The notes below the pieces were generated by a model, which worked only from the letters and a program-made list of their open reading frames with translations, did not search any database and was not told where the DNA came from. Positions 45,301 to 58,300 of a DNA stretch of 64,000 nucleotides are shown in pieces (the stretch's first letter is position 1; every line of letters starts with the position of its first letter). Position numbers and translations under genes: made by a program. The stretch is from Astropecten irregularis. Its lineage: Eukaryota; Echinodermata; Asteroidea; Paxillosida; Astropectinidae. The stretch spans positions 8,576,931 to 8,640,930 of the forward strand of contig OZ020255.1 in the NCBI GenBank assembly GCA_963971285.1, given 5' to 3'.

Positions 45301-48300
45301 TCTCTTGCGTTGTGTTTTTTCCAAACAACTCACTGAAAGTACAGGTAATACAGGCAAAGGTTGATCAGCGACTATTTGTCAACCACTGGCTTGCTTGAGC
45401 CTGGTACCCATGGAATACTTTGTGTAGTGGTTACCAGACATAATCCTCCACCGATTGACAAATATTTTCGATCAAACTTGCCCATATGATATGATATGAC
45501 TACAATGAACTTTTCCTGTTGTTCTTCAAAAGAGTTCAAATCGCTTTCCCGAAAAATTACGATTTCATCAGCCACCATTTTGAGCAACATGGTCAATCTA
45601 TCTTTAACCATAGCTTTTTGGCATACATCTGGAAACTTTAGTGCATTAAACCTTGTGTGTAACGTAATGCCTCAACATCGTCACAGTTTTCTGAACTATA
45701 ACCATTTTACACTGATATAATGAGCTAATATTTCTTTTATGTTCCTCTGCTAATTGTGATGATGAGCAAAAAGATACGAAGAGGACAAAAGTTACCATGG
45801 AGACACCGGCTCGCAGTCAGAATGATCAGCTCAGACATAGCAACAAACATATCTGAAAGAAAAAAAATAAACAAACACCAAAAATCCATTAAAATACCCC
45901 AAAATCAAATCACAGGCAACTCTCATCATAATAGTGTACAGTCTTTACAATGTTGTTGTCCATTGTCAAGCCAAACAATGGCAATATTGTTCATGATTCA
46001 TGTTCAAATTTCCACGGCTTCTAAGGCGACTGACACTATAAAATTGAAGCTCACTTTAATCACCTTTTAACTGATCACTGTCTTGTCTAATTTCCATTAG
46101 AAACCAATCCAGTTGTCCTATTTCCACACCAGATGTGCATATTCTTGTGTACAAGTACACACTGACATGCAAATGAGCAAAGATAACAAAGGACACCGCC
46201 CAACACAGGGCTAAAATAACTCAGATGGTAGAACACTTGTACAGTATTCTGGGGGTTGCAGGTTTGAATCCTGCTCCAGTAAATTTCCTTTGTTCACCAG
46301 TTTTAATGACTTTGTCTTAACATCTTGCTCGGATGAAAACATGAAGAAGCCAGTAAGCATATGGAAATGCTTCATGATAAAATCATTTGGGTTTGCAATC
46401 AGCGATGAAGCTCTAATTCTCAAGTGAATCTACAGAAGTTTTTTCTATAAGCAGCAAAGGCAAGGGACCTGGGCCCAATTTCATAGAGCTGCTTAAGCAA
46501 GAAATTTGCTTAAGCACGAAAAGTCTTCCTTGATTAAACAGGATTACCCACCAAATGTTCATGTGATGTTTACTGCTTTTGGCTTGTATTCAGCCATTGT
46601 TTGTTGAGCATAACATTCACAAGGAGTTTTGGCCGGCATACTGATTTTATGTACTAAGGTTTTTGGTGCTTAAGCAAATGTTTTTGCTAAGCAGCTCTAT
46701 GAAATTGGCCCCAGGGGTTGATTTTCACGAAACCCTACGATCAATCGTAACTTGAGATACAAATGATAACCCGTCGTATACTTCAAATTCTTTACGGGGC
46801 TGCATTGTATCGTAAGTCCTACGATTGATATTAAGTTATGATGAGTTTGTTGAAATCGACCCCAGGGGTCAGTTCTTACTGTATGTGCCTGTGTCACCCT
46901 TCCATCGCGTCAGGTAACTGATCGTTTCTTCCTGCACCAGCTCGATGTGCTTGCGGAACTGGGCAACATTCAGGCCCATTTTCAATATCTTCTTCTGTTC
47001 CAGAAATTTCTGTATTAAAAAGGGCAAACAAATATATAAATTTGAATGAAAATTTGTAAAGAATCAAACAATTTTTATTTGGAACAACAAAACTGTGTAA
47101 TTACGGTATTTAGGAGGTCGCCGGTTCGAATCCCGCACCAGTCAAGTTTTCTTTGTTCATCTTTCAATGACTTCAGTCATTTTCCCTTGTGGTTATTTGA
47201 TGATTAAATAAGTTAAGAGAATTTGGTATTCAGCAAAAATATGTATCCCGGTACATAATGAATAGAGAGATCGGTACATAATGAATAGAGAGATCAGTAC
47301 ATTAGATAATTTATGATTCTTTATACTGTATATTCATACACAGTTACACACTGACTAAAAATACATGGAGATTGCGTAAATACCAGCAGAAATTTGTGGG
47401 GTGTTTTTTTTACAAGTCTGCTTGTCTGCATACATCATCAGGGGAAAAATGACACAGATTATAAAACTGATTTCATGATAAGTACCAGCAAATATTTCAG
47501 AGCAGAAACCATCACTTCCTCTCCTAGTCTACCACGCCAAATAAACTGTACAAGAACGAAAACAGGGTTTATAACCTGCTGAGCTCTAAATATTATTCTC
47601 TTCCAGGGAGGAAATTCCTTTTTGGGGTACAATTTCCATTCATTTCTGTTCTCCTGGGATTTGACATCAGTTTAATCATTATTTGAATACGGTACCCGAA
47701 TAAACTTAAAAAAAAACAACCGAAGAATCAATTTTTGAATTTATGTTCAGATATCTCTAAATATATTTTAAAATAATGAATTTGGTACTCAGTGATTACA
47801 ATTTGATCAGTCTTTATGATTTTAAAATACTAGGGAATTGATTTTGGTAGATTCCAGCTTGACATACTGTAGTTGAAGAGATCAGATCAATACTAAGAAT
47901 ACTTAATTACATCATAATAGGATCTCTTAAAAAAAAATTAATCGCCTTCAGATTACCTAATTTCTATGTATTTTCTCAATACAAGAAGCGGACAGAAATA
48001 TTCATCCAAATATAGATGTTTGATCTGATCTCATTTAGAACAAAAATATCTAATCTGTGTCAACAATGATCAAACAAAAATAGGATTCACAAAAGAAGTC
48101 TGTGTTGACTTCTAAAAGTCAAGTGGTTTCCACACAATGAACAATCTTGAAAACTCAGACACTTCAAACCAAAAATAAATGTTTTCCATTGTCACAATGA
48201 ATTGAATTGCAGACAAGTATAAAGTAACAATCAAACATCTTGTTGAAAAGTGAACAAAGAAAAATTGACTTGAGCGGGATTCGAACCAGCGACCTCCTAA

Positions 48301-51083
48301 ATACCGTACAGGCGCTATACCAAATGAGCCATCCAGCCCTACGTTGGTGGTGACCCCCGTTAGTCAATTATCTTTGTTCGTTTTCCAGTCAGAAGCCATG
48401 AAACCACGGACACACTGCCATACCCCAAGGATCATTTCACCGATACGCGCGGCAATGCTGCAATCTGAGAAACGGTACCACCGTACAGTATGGGGGATCA
48501 CTCAAAGAGGATACGGCTTTTTAATTAATACAATCATCAAATAACCACAAGGGAAACTGACTGAATTTAAAATATCTTGTATTAGAATGTTACTTTTATA
48601 AACTTGAAGAAATGCAGAAGGGTGAGCGGGGCTAATGTGGCAAGGAGGGAGGGTCCAGATGGCAGGTAAGGTAAAATTTACTACACTATCACGAGTGTGT
48701 TGCGTTTTATCACTTGTTTTGCAGACATTGCAACAAAATTTGCAAGGAGATACATAATGGTACTCACTGCATTTGGGATATCATAAGCCACGCCCTTCCC
48801 AAAGACGGGCGTGGTCAGTCGGCCGTAGACCTCTTCCGCATTCAGCTGGTCGTTTTTACTGTTGAACAGAACGGCACTGGCCTCCGGACCAATGAGATAA
48901 GTGAAGGTTTGTCCGACCATTGTAAAGCTGAACACCTCACCATACTAAGGGGAGAAATATTTATAAAATTACAAGAATATGAGACTATTTGAGAGGTACA
49001 ATGTATTGGTTAACAATAAGCACCCTGTTCCTATCAGAGAAGAGAATAGGGCACCGCCCTCGAGCTATTTATAGAATACACCCTTTATTCTCCACAGCTA
49101 TAGTTACCCGGATGTTCAAACAAATATCACAACGTTTACATGTAAGTTAATGGGGCAACGTGCGACTTGTTTGTCTGAACCTCTGAATGTGACGTCACGA
49201 GCGCGAAGCCCTATTACACTTCGCTATTTATTACCTAACTCACATGACCTGTTTGTTTGATACATGTATCCATTTTGACGTCAGCAAGCTTTAAGGTTTT
49301 TAGTGGATGGAAGCGCACACTGACGTTATATTTACGACTTGCTTCAAAAGTGGGTAAGATTGTGACTCGATTTTCTAAGTGGTGAAACAGAATTAAAAAT
49401 TCAGACAAGAATTCCACTGATGACCATCACTTCGGCACAACTATATGGAACCAGCAGAGGGCATTTTTAGATAAATGGCTGCCGCTGCATTTGAAGTATA
49501 TGTAAACAAAAACCTGTAAAACTCACTGTTCAGATATGCTACCCCAGTGTTACACAGCTGAGATTGAAGTTCAATTCAGAGTTGTAACCAAGTCAAATTT
49601 TCACAAGTCAAGTCAAGTCGCAAGTCAAATTTCCTCAAGTCAAGTCAAGTCTTGAGTCATTTCCTTCCAGGTCAAGTCAAGTCGCAAGTCACGAAAATTG
49701 GTGACACGAGTCGGACTCGAGTCCAAGTCACCGACTCGAGTCAACAACTCTGAAGATCATCATAATTTGTATTGGATCCAGTAACAGTATTCAAAGGTAG
49801 AATAGGGCCTAGACTTAACCCTCAAGTTTCTTCGTAATGGTCATCAGTGGAATTCTTTCCAAAATTCCAGAACGTAGAAAATTATAAGAACATTTGTTAC
49901 CTTCTTGTACGCTTTCTCTAGAAACTCAATGGGGCTTTCTCCAAATTCAACAGCTTTGCCTAGAAATGGAATTCCGGGGATATTTGGAGGTAAATTCCCA
50001 TCCTGAAAAATAAGACAAACAAACAAATGAAAATGTTAATAACAAAAAAATTTAAACTTAATTTTAAACTTAAGTTTTGATCAAAATAACCAAAATAGTT
50101 CTTCCAAAAGCACTCCACTTAATTTGACTTGTAAGTTGTACTTGTAGAAAAATGAAATTTTCCACCATGTACAAGGTTAAATTTGTACAAAAAATAAAGT
50201 TTTTAAATAGGCCGTACACATTTTATTTTGAAAATAATGAAAAATCTTCCTTTTTTTTCTCTATTTTCAAATGTCACACTCGAGTATCACTGCAAGGTGT
50301 ATTTGTCTTTTCAGTGACTGTCAACCACTGAAAATAGCGTAATTATACTAGGAAACTTCAGAACTCCACGAGTGCCATTTCACTCACCGGTATCCAGATA
50401 ACCACATTATTTATATCACCAAGTCGACTTATTAAGCCCTAAAACTATAGAAAGGTCGAATTATCAAGATAATTTATTCGTACAAGATGAATAGTGAAAC
50501 TTAGTCGACATATCCTGGTAATTTATCTCGCCAAGACGACTTTCTGAATTGAAAGAAGGAAGTTGACTTGTCCTGATAGAAATAGCTTGTAAAGATGAAG
50601 TTAAGTTAAAAAAACTGAGGTTATTTATCAGAATAGGGCCTAAGACGATTTTTTAACGTTAGACGACTTGGCCAGATAAATTATCAGGATAAGTAAACTT
50701 TTCGTTTTCCCTAAAACTAAAAGTCACCTTGCTGAGATAATTATTGAGACAAGACGATTTTTACCACTCCAAAAGCTAGTCGACTTGGCGAGATAAATTA
50801 TATGATTATCTGGATATGAAGTGGAATGGCACTCGTAGAGCTCCGTAGGAAACAGTTATACGCCCATCCGTGATAAGTTTTATACACAGCACAATGGCAG
50901 AACAGCAGACGAATTTGTCTGATGACTTACTATTTTGCTAGTGGATTTCCCCAACATCTTCCTGAAAACGGCCCCAAGAACGAGCACAAATGCCGTCGTT
51001 ATCAGCACCAGAGTCGTGGTACTGTAGTCCTGCCATCTTCCAATGGCTCCGTCCATGAGAGAACTTCCTGTTCCCGTCGCCAT
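39360..51083 (-). CDS. CYP51A1: Lanosterol 14-alpha-demethylase (CYP51), complete, 12 exons
   Basis: Exons in transcript order are 51083-50931, 50002-49901, 48944-48768, 47009-46880, 45852-45796, 45151-44988, 44143-44070, 43221-43092, 41647-41579, 41211-41116, 40566-40454 and 39594-39360; all join in frame to 499 residues (human about 503-509). Residues 22-42 are the ER membrane anchor. Diagnostic P450 features: I-helix AGQHTS at 306-311, the ExxR motif E365-S-L-R368, and the heme loop [10 protein letters not shown] at 439-448 with Cys446 as the axial ligand. CYP51-specific segments such as [13 protein letters not shown] and [12 protein letters not shown] are intact. The enzyme removes the 14-alpha methyl group of lanosterol in three oxidations, needing cytochrome P450 reductase. 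It diverges from LSS, which makes its substrate. Part of the I-helix exon is amplified in intron 8 (41851-43093). A GTG 21 nt upstream is in frame but the ATG at 51083 is the proper start. Confidence 0.97.
39645..40062 (+). repeat. tRNA-derived SINE B, two copies in tandem
   Basis: Copies at about 39645-39805 and 39866-40060 share a tRNA-like 5' part (GCTCGGTGGCCTAGCGGTAT, anticodon-arm-like CTGC...GCAG and B box GGGTTCGAATCCCACC, acceptor GAGC) and a body ending in TGGTGAAGGGCAAGCCTAATTTGCATATTATCT. The pair interrupts another inverted-ended element whose halves lie at 39627 and 40064-40170. A third copy is at 59098-59270. In the last CYP51 intron. Confidence 0.8.
40639..40980 (+). repeat. 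Seven-unit 50-bp tandem array, hammerhead-like
   Basis: Unit of 50 bp with a stem GATCC-TGCTA-GGATC preceded by TTTGAGAAA and followed by GAAAC(A/G)TCAGGCCCTCCTAA. The order of elements resembles a hammerhead ribozyme strand (CTGATGA, helix II hairpin, GAAA), but the first core block is altered. Single relatives lie at 25712-25760, 28590-28640, 43680-43720, 59313-59400 and 63908-63950. It sits in CYP51 intron 10, antisense to the gene. Confidence 0.8.
41851..43093 (-). repeat. Tandem array of CYP51 exon 8 end plus intron start
   Basis: Nine units, the last being the real exon end at 43092, start at about 41851, 41999, 42159, 42307, 42467, 42626, 42785, 42933 and 43093, so spacing alternates around 148 and 160 bp. 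Each carries about 70 bp matching the exon's last 24 codons, which include [10 protein letters not shown] and AKDKELQ, followed by the GTGGG donor, plus intron sequence. Some copies (near 42470 and 42626) have a 1-nt loss that shifts the frame. The units lack the exon's 5' half and its acceptor, so they are not full exons. Confidence 0.93.
43680..43720 (-). repeat. Single hammerhead-like repeat
   Basis: On the minus strand this reads TTTGATGAAGATCC, TGCC, AGGATCAAAACG: a 5-bp stem between a near-perfect UGAUGA core block and an AAAAC in place of GAAAC. It is the copy closest to the expected first core block among the GATCC-stem family. Confidence 0.6.
44390..44662. mobile_element. MITE with GGCCTTTTCCAAA ends
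   Basis: Opens GGGCCTTTTCCAAACC and closes TTTGGAAAAGGCC. Relatives lie at about 5312-5530, 56893-57128 and 57755-57960; the copy at 56893 carries an internal GGCTCC hexamer run. All of them are in introns. Confidence 0.7.
44668..44915. mobile_element. Palindromic MITE with CGATCCGACGG ends, copy 2
   Basis: Same family as 39050-39305: GATCCGACGGCACG at one end, GCTGTCGGATCGG at the other, and the TTGCCGGACA inverted pair inside. It lies in CYP51 intron 6. Confidence 0.75.
46195..46310 (+). repeat. tRNA-derived SINE A, plus-strand copy
   Basis: Contains CTCAGATGGTAGAACAC, GGTTTGAATCCTGCTCCAGT and AATTTCCTTTGTTCAC. Another 3' fragment with GGTTCGAATCCC lies at 47110-47200. Both are in CYP51 introns. 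Confidence 0.75.
46473..46870. mobile_element. Two adjacent foldback MITEs
   Basis: The first (46473-46724) opens GGCCCAATTTCATAGAGCTG and ends with the complement; it matches the element at 8817. The second (about 46710-46870) has TTGATTTTCACGAAACCC against TTGTTGAAATCGACCCC, matching elements at 25459 and 34008. They abut CYP51 exon 4. Confidence 0.7.
48240..48560 (-). repeat. tRNA-derived SINE A, near-complete
   Basis: A long minus-strand copy runs from GTGAACAAAGAAAAATTGAC through the tRNA-like head (about 48264-48338) to ATAACCACAAGGGAAACTGAC. It is the best full-length guide to the family body in this window. In CYP51 intron 3. Confidence 0.8.
49580..49745. repeat. CAAGT-rich simple repeat
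   Basis: Imperfect reiteration of CAAGTCAAGTC with variants such as CGCAAGTCA and ACTCGAGTC, in CYP51 intron 2. No coding potential. Confidence 0.8.
50365..50852. mobile_element. Inverted-ended element in CYP51 intron 1
   Basis: AACTCCACGAGTGCCATTTC at the left is mirrored by GGAATGGCACTCGTAGAGCTC at the right, with further complementary words inside (ATCCAGATAA/TTATCTGGAT). About 490 bp, no open frame. Confidence 0.75.
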
Positions 51084-52341
51084 TATTGCTGCTTCAAATT
51101 TCACCGCCTTCGAAGCTTAGGAAATCTGACAGAAAATTTCGACCAGAAATTGTCTGTGTCCGTGTACACGCTCTTCTATCGTGCACATGTTATGCAGTAA
51201 AAGTGGTCCGAGGTTGTTGTGTGGTCATAAAGGGTCAAAGGTCATTAAATAGCCAATCAGAATGGTGGAGCTCGAACATCTAAATATTGATCCCCGCCCT
51301 ATTTAAATATCTATCGGTATATTTTTGAAGATTGTTGACATAAAATGGCCGAAAGAAGCCTTATTGATCAGGAACAGACAGTGTCTAGTTCACCCACAAT
51401 CATATTTACCCTCAATCAGGCAGTTTTAGTATATATTTCGATGCTATTTCTGGACTAAAAAGCCAAACAACAACATTTGTGGGCGGAGCCTTATTATAAA
51501 TATTCATAAGATCATCGGGTCAAAGGTCGATCTTCTGAGACTAGACACTAGCAAATGGAGCACGGTTTCGTCCAATTTTGCGAGGTGAAATAACACATTT
51601 GCAGATTTCTATTCAAAAACGTAGGTAAGTGTTTCAAAAGCTTGATATCTGAAACATCTAATGGACGGAGATCGCTCGTGAAACGTTATTTCTGTTTGAT
51701 TTTATAAATCCCAGTCGAAAATGTGTTCGGTTAAAAACTTCGCAGTACGCTGCACAGTCGTTCGGTGCGCGGTTTGAAGTGATGTGAAATACTGAAATAC
51801 TTTAGGCCTGTGTTTTTTGTTGTTAACTGGCCATTGTTTTAGTGTTCAACAGAAAGTAAGTTTTGAGGTAATGCTGGTTCTGCATCACTACAACATGCAC
51901 TCAAAGAGTTAATTAATTACAACTACATCTATACTTACTTGAAGTTTTAACACCAACAGTAACACTAACAGGAACAGGTTAAAGAATATCAAGCAAAGTA
52001 GATCGCTCAAGGACAATTATAAAGTGCAGTTCTGGTCATGCGTGAACATCCTGCAATTTCAGGGATTTGTAACAGCCATAATGCACAATCAAGATACTTT
52101 CATGCAATTACTACAAGTTTTAAAGTTGATATATTTTATATGGAGACCTTAATTTTTGTTAAAATATTAATATTATCAATCGTCTTAATTAATATATTTT
52201 TTTTTTTTCATTTGGGGTTGTTGTTTTTGTTTGTTTGTTTGGTTGGTTGTTTTTGCCTTTTGTCTATTCTTCCAAAGATCCTTAATTAATCCTTGACTTG
52301 AGGACATTTGTCATTATTACAGATTTAAGTTTGCAGGGATC
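51084..52341. promoter_or_regulatory. Shared upstream region of CYP51 and LSS
   Basis: Only 1,258 bp separate the two start codons. Features seen: a DR1-type motif GGGTCAAAGGTCA (51232-51244), a second GGGTCAAAGGTCG (51517-51529), a CCAAT box in AGCCAATCAG (51251-51260), a GC-rich CCCGCCC near 51294, and TCACCCAC at 51390-51397, which is one base short of a sterol regulatory element. A good donor GTAAGT after 51624 and an acceptor at 52321-52322 suggest a 5' UTR intron in LSS, which would put its transcription start near 51.55 kb and leave about 0.5 kb of shared promoter. DR1 sites bind HNF4, COUP-TF or RXR heterodimers; whether they are used here is inference. Confidence 0.6.
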
Positions 52342-55300
52342 ATGAGTGGGAGACGGAACCGAGGCGGCCCGCACAAGACCGAGCCAGTCACTGATCTGAC
52401 AAGATGGCGGCTGTCCAACGTGGACGGCCGACAGACCTGGCGCTACATCGAAGAAGGCGAGCCAGTAGACAGGCCACAGAATGTGGTTGAGAAGTTCAGT
52501 TTGGGATTGGACATTGTGAGTAATTGTTCCACCTCAGAAACTAATTTTTTTCCCGTTTCAAGGTAATATCATAGTACTTTGGTTTTTATCAAAGGAATGC
52601 AGATTCACGGGCAAAAATGTCAAGGACGGTACAGTTACAGTCATCTGTGAAATTTTCTGTCCCATATACGGTGCTCACTTCTCTTTTTGAGAAAACAGTG
52701 AAAAACAGCCACAGTGTTTCTTAAGTCTTTCCTCTTTTATGGTTGATCTTTAAAATATCAAAAATAATTTCGGTCACTGGTTTGACTCTTTTCTGGATAA
52801 ATACAGCATGCCAGGCAGAAATATTTTAATGGTATGTTTCTACCATCACCATCTTTACACCCTGTAAGTTATAGGTAAATCTGTGAAGATTTCTGTTTTG
52901 GCTTAATTGCTACCAAAGTATGATAATGATACTACCTTTAATTAAAATAAAATGTTGTAAAATGCTGTGAATGGTTCTACAGGTTTCTACAGACAGAAGG
53001 TTTGAGCATTGGCAGTGTCTAGTAGTATAGCTAGTCCCAATATTGAGAAAATGTACATATATTATTGTAAATTATTATCATATGTGAACTTCACTTATTT
53101 ATGACTGCCGAATACTAACACAGTACCAGCAGTATTGCATGATATTGCAATGGCTGTGTTCAAAATAGAAGTGTTCTTATTTGTAACAATATAACAGGTA
53201 TGCATCCTTAAATAGAAAAAGCCTAAAAATATATGAGCATCACTGACAATGTAAACTTATACAGACACTTTGTGGACTTAATCAAGCAATCCTTATCATT
53301 GTGCACAAACAACTGATATGATTCATAGCTGGCTTCAACTTAAAAGAGCAAATAAAAGAGCAAGGACATTTCAATTTAACATTTGATTGGTGCAAGCTTG
53401 ATACAATCCTAGACAATATAACTTGAACCCTTATCTTATAGGCAGATAGGTGACATAACCACAGCAAAATGAGGCATAAGTCCAGAAAGATGATTTTGAG
53501 GTAATAAAAGCCAATTATATAACTGTTCCACAATGGAAGTTAATAGGATGTCAGTTTTGATGTTTATTTCAATTTGTGTTGACAAAATTCTGTAGAGCAA
53601 AGAGGCTCCGCCCTTTCCCAAGCCTACCACGCCCCAAGAAGCTGCCAACAATGGAGTAGTCTTCTACTCCAGGCTGCAAACAGAGGACGGTCACTGGAGC
53701 GGAGACTATGGAGGCCCTCTCTTCCTCATGCCAGGTGACCTTTGGATGACCTTTGACCCACAAGGGTCAAGTCTTTTCCCATTGTTAAAACGCAGAAATA
53801 GGGGAGGCTGGAAATATAGAAATAAGTTAGGCCTAAAAAAAAAATTGTTGTTTTGTCCTCAAGTTGAAAAATAAAATGTTTGGGTCAGTCGGTCGATTGT
53901 TGTTTTTTTTGTTTTTTTTTTGGCAGACTTTCAAACATTTAAGAATAAATACATGTACAGGATGTATGGTCACCAGGGCTTATAAATCAACGGTCTTTGG
54001 TCGTTTTGAGAAGACACGCTTTTTTACTGCGAAATCTTACATTTTCTGTCAAAAATTGTGAGTTTTTATACTTTAGGACTCAGAGAAAAGAAAAAAAGAA
54101 AAAAAAAACGACCCAAAGTTTTGGCATTTTACGGTCGGTCGCTGAGGGCAACACAACCATTTTTTTATAGGCCTTATGGGGAAACATGTGTACATTCTGA
54201 ATTGCCTTGTTTTCAAATTCAGGGTCTACCGTCTCATATCTGCAATTTGGTTGACATAGCAACACCATGGCAACCACTCCATTTTCTAAATGACTGGTCA
54301 TTGATCTGTCATTATTTGTTACCTTGATGACATCAAATTTTGCTCATAAATATGCAAATCTATATTCATAAAAACAAACAAAACATGATTGCATTGTAAA
54401 ACAGCTGTGAAAATCAGTACAATTACGAACACTATAGGAAAAATTAAAAGTCAGCTGTTACAGTGTTCTTAGTACATATTCATTTGAAGCTTCTTTTTTG
54501 TGTCAGGTTTGCTGATAGTCTGTTACATCACCAAGACCGAGCTACCAGATGCCTTCAAGAAAGAAATGGTCCGGTATCTGCGCTCCGTTCAGTGCCAAGA
54601 AGGGGGATGGGGACTGTAAGTATTACCCCAATTCATATGTCTTTGTCATTCTGTGATATAAGATTTTCAGTATTTTCGTGTTAGAGCCTTGAAACTTAAA
54701 AAAAGTTTTTTTACACTAGAATTCGCGGCAGATGTAAGATTAAAAATTCTCCCAAAATGTGAAATTAACAATTCCCCCAAATGTGCACTAAAGTTCCCCC
54801 AAAATGTGAAATTAAAATTCTCCCAAAATGTGCCACAAAACTGAAAATAAGATTTGTTGAATATATATTTTTGATGGAAAGTGATATAGGTGTTAATTGT
54901 GAACCAATTTTGAAGTTTTGCTGATTTCCAAAAATATGAGAGAGAAAAATGGGCATGATATTCAGGTATAAAGCATTGCTAACATCTGTATGAATTTTCT
55001 ACCAGCACTTCTTGTTTGTGTAGGTGCTGTCATGCCGTAGTGGGAATTTAATCACAGGAAGTGATGTTCTCATTTTACTACCTGCATATCTTTTTGTATT
55101 AATATGCAGGTAGTTTGGATAATGATCTAATTTGCTTAATATATTCAGCATGCAAATGTCAGGAGTGACATCATATTATTGTCATAATATGCTAATTTAA
55201 AATTAGCATAATGACAAGTACTTGATGAGATAATATGCAAATTGATGAGATGTTTAGGCTGTACCTGAGGTGCAATTTATGGCCACGTGAATACCTTTTT

Positions 55301-58300
55301 CAGATATCAACTATGGACATTTCTGTGAAATAGAACCAATTAGGTCTATCTACTAGCTTCCTTATAACCGATCCCAAACAAAACTAGACATTTAAGTGTT
55401 CGTGGATGAACACAGAGCTGTTCCAACTTTATTTAATTAGCTTGAAGTTTCGTTCCTAAAAGTTCAATCAAACTGTCATCACAGAAATTACTATAAAGAA
55501 GACGATTAGAAAAGATTAGGAATAAACAAACTTACTACACTTAAGCTATGGAAGGAAGCCAATAAAGTAAAATAATGAAAAGCAGAACGAAAATTAAACC
55601 TGTTCTGACGTCGGAAATGTCGGAACAGCTAATGATCCCATTAAAAAACAATTAAAACTTTAATTCTTTGTCTAGTCCGTCTAAAATGATAACTTGATTC
55701 ACAATTCTAACTTTTTCGATGTTTACAGACACATTGAGGGGCCAGCCACTGTCTTCGGTTGTGCAACCAACTATGTAGCCATGCGACTACTGGGTGTTCC
55801 CCCTGACGACCGCGATCTCATCAAATGCAGGAAGCACCTTCACTCCCTAGGTACGCATACCAGCAACTTTAACACGCATCAGAATCACAGACATATCTGC
55901 ATATTCATTTTGTCAACAAATTCTTAAAAATAACACAAGAAAATTAGTTGTTTTTCCTTCTTTAGTTGCTAGACAAACTTGGGACTTGAGAATTAAAATG
56001 CCCTCAAAGTTGTGTATAATTTTCACTTGTTAACCGTAACAAATCTCATACAACCATGACAACTATAATAAACAAAATTGTTACAAAAAATAAACTACTT
56101 GAAAATTGAACAAACAAAAACTTGGAATTCTTATCTTGCAAATTCAAGAACATTGCATGGGAAAGATGAAAAAAAAGTTCAGGATTTTTAAGATGAAATT
56201 CCAAAGTTTGTCGATCCATTTTTTATTTAGTCTTTAAAGGTAGTACTTTGGTTTTTATCAAAGAAATACAGATTCATGGGCAAAAATATCAAGGAAGATA
56301 CAGTAACAGTCATCTGTGAAAATTTCAGTCACATACGGTGCCCACTTTTTTAGAAAACAGTGAAAAACAGCCAAAGTATTTCTTAAGTCTTTTCTCTTTT
56401 ATTTTTGATCTTTTGAAAGATCAAACAGTTTTTTAATTGTTGTTTTACTAATTTCTGGATAAATAATCCATTTCAGGCAGAAACATTTTAACTGTATGTT
56501 AATTTCTACCACCACCATCTTCATACCCTGTAAGTTATACGTAAATCTTTGAACATTTCTGTTTTGGTTTCTTGCCAAAGTAGGATACTACCTTTAAACA
56601 ATGTTTTATTATGTCTTACACAAATGTTGACTGATTGGCTTGTCGGTCTGTTTTCATCTGTTTGTTTATCTGTGTATTATATGAAGGAGGAGCTGTGGGT
56701 ATACCATCATGGGGCAAATTCTGGCTGTCTGTGCTCAATGTCTACAGCTGGAATGGAATGCACACACTCTTCCCAGAATTATGGTGAGTCTGGGAGATAG
56801 ACATGCTTTCCCTTGTATGATTCATAAACTCCATTTTGTGATTGGCACCAGACTAATCTAGCGAGGCTAGTTGCTATGCAGAGAGATTGCCCTGGGGCCT
56901 TTCTCAAAACTCGGCTCCAGCTCCGGCTCCGGCTCCGGCTCCGGCTCCATTTCTAAAATTACGGGTATCAAAATAGAGACTTATGGCTGCGGTTCTGAAG
57001 TGGATTCTCTGGTTTGAATAGGAAAACAGAGCTTCAATGAAAAACCACAGCCTATATTTTCAGCATATGGATCACAGAGATGAAGACGGATCCTGAGCCG
57101 GACTGGAGCTGAGCTTTGAGAATGGCCCCTTGAATCAAAACACACCCTTAGCAACAGCGTTATAGTCAGGGGAATTTGAATATTGAATACACCTAGTAGC
57201 CACAATGCAAATTGAGTCAGAGTACTAGACATTGTTTAAATTAAGGCCAAGTTTGAGCAGGGTTTATTTGTCCACAACTGTTTGATTGTGCCTGGTACTC
57301 GGGCATTGTTTCGTGTAGAAGGTCACCAGGCAAAATCCACCATTGGTTGACAAATGAGCTCTGATTAAACTTCTTGTGAAACTTTGTCAGTTGATAACAT
57401 ACAGTTCATGTCAACATCAATGATTGGTTATACTAAGGCTAATAGATATCATGAACTGTACTGTACCTATTATAGGCTGTTTCCAACGTGGATCCCGGCC
57501 CATCCCTCAACGATCTGGTGCCATTGCAGGCAAGTCTATCTTCCAATGAGTTACTGCTATGGAGTCAAGTTCCAAGCCCAAGAAGATGATCTGATCAGGG
57601 AACTGCGAAAGGTATTCAAATTCAAGATGTAAAACAAATTGTGGAATTTTCATGTTTTGTGAAATGAAATATCCGTAGAAGGTGATAGGTTTTCACATGC
57701 CTTTTCCTCATTTTCTGACGAATCTATCTCAAACTGGAAAAGTCCATTATTAGGGAGGTTTACGAAACAGAGTCTGAGGCTCCGGCTCCATTTCGTGAAT
57801 CCATTCTAAAATAACGGGTATCAAAAAAGAGGCTTTTGGTTGCGATTTGGAAGTAGATTCTCTGCTTTGAAAAGGAAAACAGAGCTTCAGCTTCAATGAA
57901 AATCACAGCCTATATTTTCAGAATATAGATGACGGAGCCAGAGCCTGAGCCTGAGCCTCTCTTCCGTATCGTATAATATTAGAAGTCTTGAGCCCTGACT
58001 TCTTTAAATTTGTGTGAGTCAATATTTTGCATTATACGAATGTCTTTCTTTTCTATGTAGGAGTTGTATGTACAAGATTACCAGACCATTGACTGGCCTG
58101 CTCAGAGAGATAACATTGCTAAGGTGGACCTGTACACGCCTCACAGCTGGCTGTATAATTTTGCATTTGGTAAATATAACTCCTTTCTTCTCTTTTGGAG
58201 AGGCAGTATCCCAATGACACATTCTTTGGACTCAGACCAAGTTGGGGCTTCAAGCACCTAGATAAAGTTACAGTGCCTGGGCTCTACAGCCCTGTGTCCT

